From: Leptodontidium sp. MPI-SDFR-AT-0119
Taxonomy: Eukaryota > Ascomycota > Leotiomycetes > Helotiales > Leptodontidiaceae
Direction of reading: 5' to 3'
Length of the DNA stretch: 64,000 nucleotides
Assembly: GCA_020726505.1 (NCBI GenBank)
Contig: JAHLEZ010000002.1
Location: 3,534,001 to 3,598,000, forward strand
Shown here: positions 61,069-64,000 of the stretch, piece after piece
Numbering within the stretch: position 1 is the stretch's first letter
How the letters are laid out: each line of letters opens with the position of its first letter
Made by a program: the position numbers and the translations under genes
The notes under the pieces: generated by a model
What the model was told of the DNA's origin: nothing
What the model saw: the letters and a program-made list of their open reading frames with translations, nothing else
Database searches by the model: none

Positions 61069-62235
61069 GGCGATAGACGGAGCTTGGATATAGCTAGAGC
61101 CAAGTGCAGAATTATTCAGTCGTCTGATACTGGCAGATGCGATGCCCTCCTGGGAATCACCGCCTCGTGATATCGAACGGGCCTGGCAGCCTGGTGTTCA
61201 TCGTCGTCGAAATTAGAATGTTGCAAGCGATGTCATTCTCACATAGGTTTCCAGAGGGTTGAAGTTGAAGTAGAAATAGGAGCAGTCACTGCAACCAGCT
61301 GCCGGGGAGCATTTGGTTGAGCAACGCGCTGCTGTGGCGGGCACAAGTTGACAATCGGTCGTCACTGTCCCACCTCGCGCTGTGATGCAAGCCCGGTCCG
61401 GTATCGATAAGACAGGACAAGCACGCTAACCTTCGGCAGCGCTACTGTGGTGACGTCGGGCCGACCTCGGTACGGTGCCGGTTATTATGCTATGCTCGCT
61501 ATGGGTTCAGTGTTTCTTGCTTTTGATGCCTCCTCATCTTAGTCAGAGACAATTTTCACTTTGTGTTGGCAATTCTAAACCTGTCGAAAATATTGGAAGA
61601 TAGGTTGCGGATGTAGAAGGTGCAATAAGCAGCCCTTGAATCCCTTGCCCAACCACTCCTGGGTGAAAGCATGACTTGACTCATGAAGATGTGCTTGTGA
61701 TCAATGATCCCCATTCCCACCCTGTGCTGTACGTTAGTCGGTCCAATCCTCAGATTCCCTCGACTCGGTCATCCTTTACATACCAAGATGAGCTTTTCTT
61801 GCCTGAGTAGTATTGCACGGTAGGTTGATGTGTTCGCTAGTCACCCTCGAAATTTCTGCAAGTCTTATCATCCCTCGAGAATCCATGTCAACAGGTCTGG
61901 GACAACTGCCATTTGTTGAAAGTCCAATCAATCAGTTGTGCAATATTATTTGCTGGTACATACACGGGCAAACATACAAATACTTCGGGCGCGGTGTCCA
62001 ATATGAGAGCAAAGACAAGGTGGGGACCAACTGTGTAATGTAATCACGGCTATTGGTTCTGTCCGCGGACCTCGGTACTGACCAAAGCTTCCCCCGGATC
62101 TTGGACTCTTGGGGTAAAGGATGAACGTCTTTAACAACTCCAAACTTCTTTCTCTCAAGTCAATTCACGCTCGAAACACGGTCTCATTTTCTCTACCTCT
62201 AGCCCATAAACCAATTCCATTAGCAAACAAGCACC
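61069..62235. promoter_or_regulatory. Divergent region between ATG2 and the cytochrome b5-ACAD gene
   Basis: 1.17 kb between opposed start codons, expected to hold both promoters. A short frame at 61813-62043 has no motif. The final 70 bp are C/T-rich leader DNA before CACCATGCC. Confidence 0.45.
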
Positions 62236-64000
62236 ATGCCTCACAAGACCCTCACCCGTGACGAGGTGGCTAAGAACAACAGCGACGACTCCCTTTGGTT
62301 CGTGATTGACAGCAAAGTCTACGATGTCACTGACTTCGTTGATGCACATCCCGGTGGCGAAGCAGTGCTGAAGCAAGGTAAGTTGGATGATGATTTCCGA
62401 TTTGGATATCGTGGCTTACAATATACTAGTCGCTGGAACCGATGCGACTGAAGCATTCTACAATCTCCATCGACAAGAGGTCTTACAGAAATACTCAAGT
62501 CTCTGCATCGGCACCATCGACGGCGAGAAATCAAAGGTCATTGAACATAAGCCAGGAGATTTGAGTCCTGTTCCCTACGCCGAGCCAACATGGCTCACGC
62601 CACAGTTCAAAAGCCCATACTTCAAGGACAGTCACCACAGACTGCAGAAAGCCATGCGAATTTTTGTAGACACCGAGGTCTATCCCGTCGCCCAAGAGTG
62701 CGAGAAGACTGGAAAACATATTCCCCAGGACCTTATTGACAAGATGGCCAAGAAAGGTATTCTACATATGCGTCTCGGCCCTGGCAAGCACCTGCATGGT
62801 GTCGAGCTGCTGGATGGTGCCGTCAAGGGGGAGGAGTTCGACTACTTTCACGATATGATCGTAGGACAGGAGATGGTCCGCGCAAATGCTAGAGGATTCC
62901 AAGACGGAAATATGGCGGGCATGACCATCGGTCTTACGGCCGTCCTACAGTTCGCCAATAATGAGGCTTGGAAGAACAAGATTGCCCAGGAAGTTTTTTC
63001 TGGAAAGAAGAAGATCTGTCTTGCCATCACAGAGGCTTTTGCTGGCTCCGATGTTGCTGGGCTACGAACCACGGCCAAGAAGACCCCGGACGGAAAGCAT
63101 TATATTGTCAACGGGACCAAGAAGTGGATCACGAACGGGGTATTCAGTGATTACTTCGTGACTGGTGTGAAGACAGATAAAGGACTCTCTGTTGTGGTCA
63201 TTGAGCGCGGTGAAGGCGTTGAAACATCCGCAATCAAAACGAGTTACTCTCCCACTGCTGGGACAACATTCATTACATTTGACAACGTCAAAGTACCCGT
63301 GGGGAACCTCCTCGGTGTCGAGAACAAAGGAATCCACGTCATCTTGTCAAATTTCAACCACGAGCGATGGATGATGGTAAGTGGTGTTACTCGAATGTCC
63401 AGACTCGTTGTCGAGGAATGTATGAAGTGGAGCAACCAGAGACTGGTATTTGGAAAGACACTGATGGATCAGCCTGTTATCCGTCAAAAGTATGGTTTCC
63501 AGCCCCCCACAACAGTTTGTTGCGAAGCTGACTTTCCAGGCTTGCTAAAATGATCGCACATGTGGAAGCCAACCAAGCATGGCTAGAAAACATCACATAC
63601 CAGATGACTTTGATGCCTTATAAGGAGCAGTCTACTCACCTGGCTGGTCCTATTGGTCTATTGAAGATGTTTGCAACTCGATCTGCGCACGAGATTGCCG
63701 ACGAGGCAGTTCAGATCTTCGGTGGACGAGCTTTAACCCAGACTGGAATGGGAAGGACAATTGAGATGTTCCACAGGTAGGTGAAGCTTGGATGAGCACC
63801 ATCCAAACCCGAAACAACTTCCAAAGAAGTTTCTTCTCCTTGGCAACGTGTGGATGCTGACAGAGACCAGGACGTACAAATTCGATGCTATCTTGGGAGG
63901 CGCAGAAGGTAAGCGTTGTTGCCTTCTCTTATAGGATGTGACTAACAAGATGTACAGAGATTCTTGGTGACCTGGGTGTTAGACAGGCAGTTAAGAACAT
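62236..64000 (+). CDS. Cytochrome b5 domain fused to acyl-CoA dehydrogenase, 3' end cut by window edge
   Basis: Exons seen: 62236-62377, 62430-63489, 63540-63776, 63871-63908 and 63958 to the window end, in phase throughout, with about 506 residues visible. Residues 1-75 form a cytochrome b5 domain: LWFVIDSKVYDVTDFVDAHPGGEAVL with the heme-binding HPGG, and a second heme His expected in the FYNLHRQE segment. The rest is an acyl-CoA dehydrogenase: EVYPVAQECEKTGKHIP, AITEAFAGSDVAGLRTTA (FAD/substrate region), GTKKWITNGVFSDYFV, FNHERWMM, QRLVFGKTLMDQPVIR, and the closing IFGGRALTQTGMGRTIE. It oxidises acyl-CoA thioesters in the family; the b5 domain would let it pass electrons to or from a membrane partner. 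No mitochondrial presequence is seen. Only the last few residues seem to lie outside the window. Confidence 0.93.

Overview
This window is nuclear DNA from a filamentous ascomycete (Pezizomycotina). Genes are monocistronic and lie on both strands. They are split by short GT..AG introns, mostly 45-150 bp. The families present are fungal: a Sln1-type hybrid histidine kinase, a CFEM/PTH11-like receptor, Zn2Cys6 and Yap-type bZIP regulators, and the V-ATPase c' subunit. The protein style suggests Leotiomycetes, but that is my impression and not something the sequence proves. Exon boundaries below were worked out by hand from splice consensus and reading phase; total coding lengths closed in frame for every gene given with a full exon list.

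Left part (1-13.7 kb): a C2H2 zinc-finger factor cut by the window edge, an uncertain membrane-protein region, a possible roadblock-like protein divergent from a coiled-coil protein, transketolase (six exons), and a Yap-like bZIP factor. Between 13.7 and 20.2 kb no convincing gene was found; the stretch has low-complexity, G-rich and palindromic DNA.

Middle (20-43 kb): a housekeeping block. VMA11 and SNU13 share a divergent promoter, as do a Sac-domain (INPP5F-like) phosphoinositide phosphatase and the rRNA methyltransferase BMT6. BMT6 converges on an F-box protein. An MFS monocarboxylate-type transporter, the osmosensor kinase SLN1, glutathione-dependent formaldehyde dehydrogenase, and a ubiquitin-like/AN1 zinc-finger protein follow.

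Right part (45-64 kb): an accessory-looking group of a small VOC/glyoxalase-fold protein, a regulator carrying both a C2H2-type finger and a Zn2Cys6 cluster, a secreted GMC oxidoreductase, a relic or partial ORF, and a CFEM/PTH11-like membrane receptor. It is followed by the lipid-transfer protein ATG2 (2167 residues) and a cytochrome b5-acyl-CoA dehydrogenase fusion that runs off the right edge.

No rRNA, tRNA, CRISPR array or intact transposon was recognised. The most interesting observations are the dual zinc-finger regulator next to a secreted oxidase and a receptor, the cytochrome b5-ACAD fusion, several very short exons (13, 15, 18 nt), a frame-preserving stop-free intron in the AN1 gene, and an upstream ORF overlapping the SLN1 start codon.
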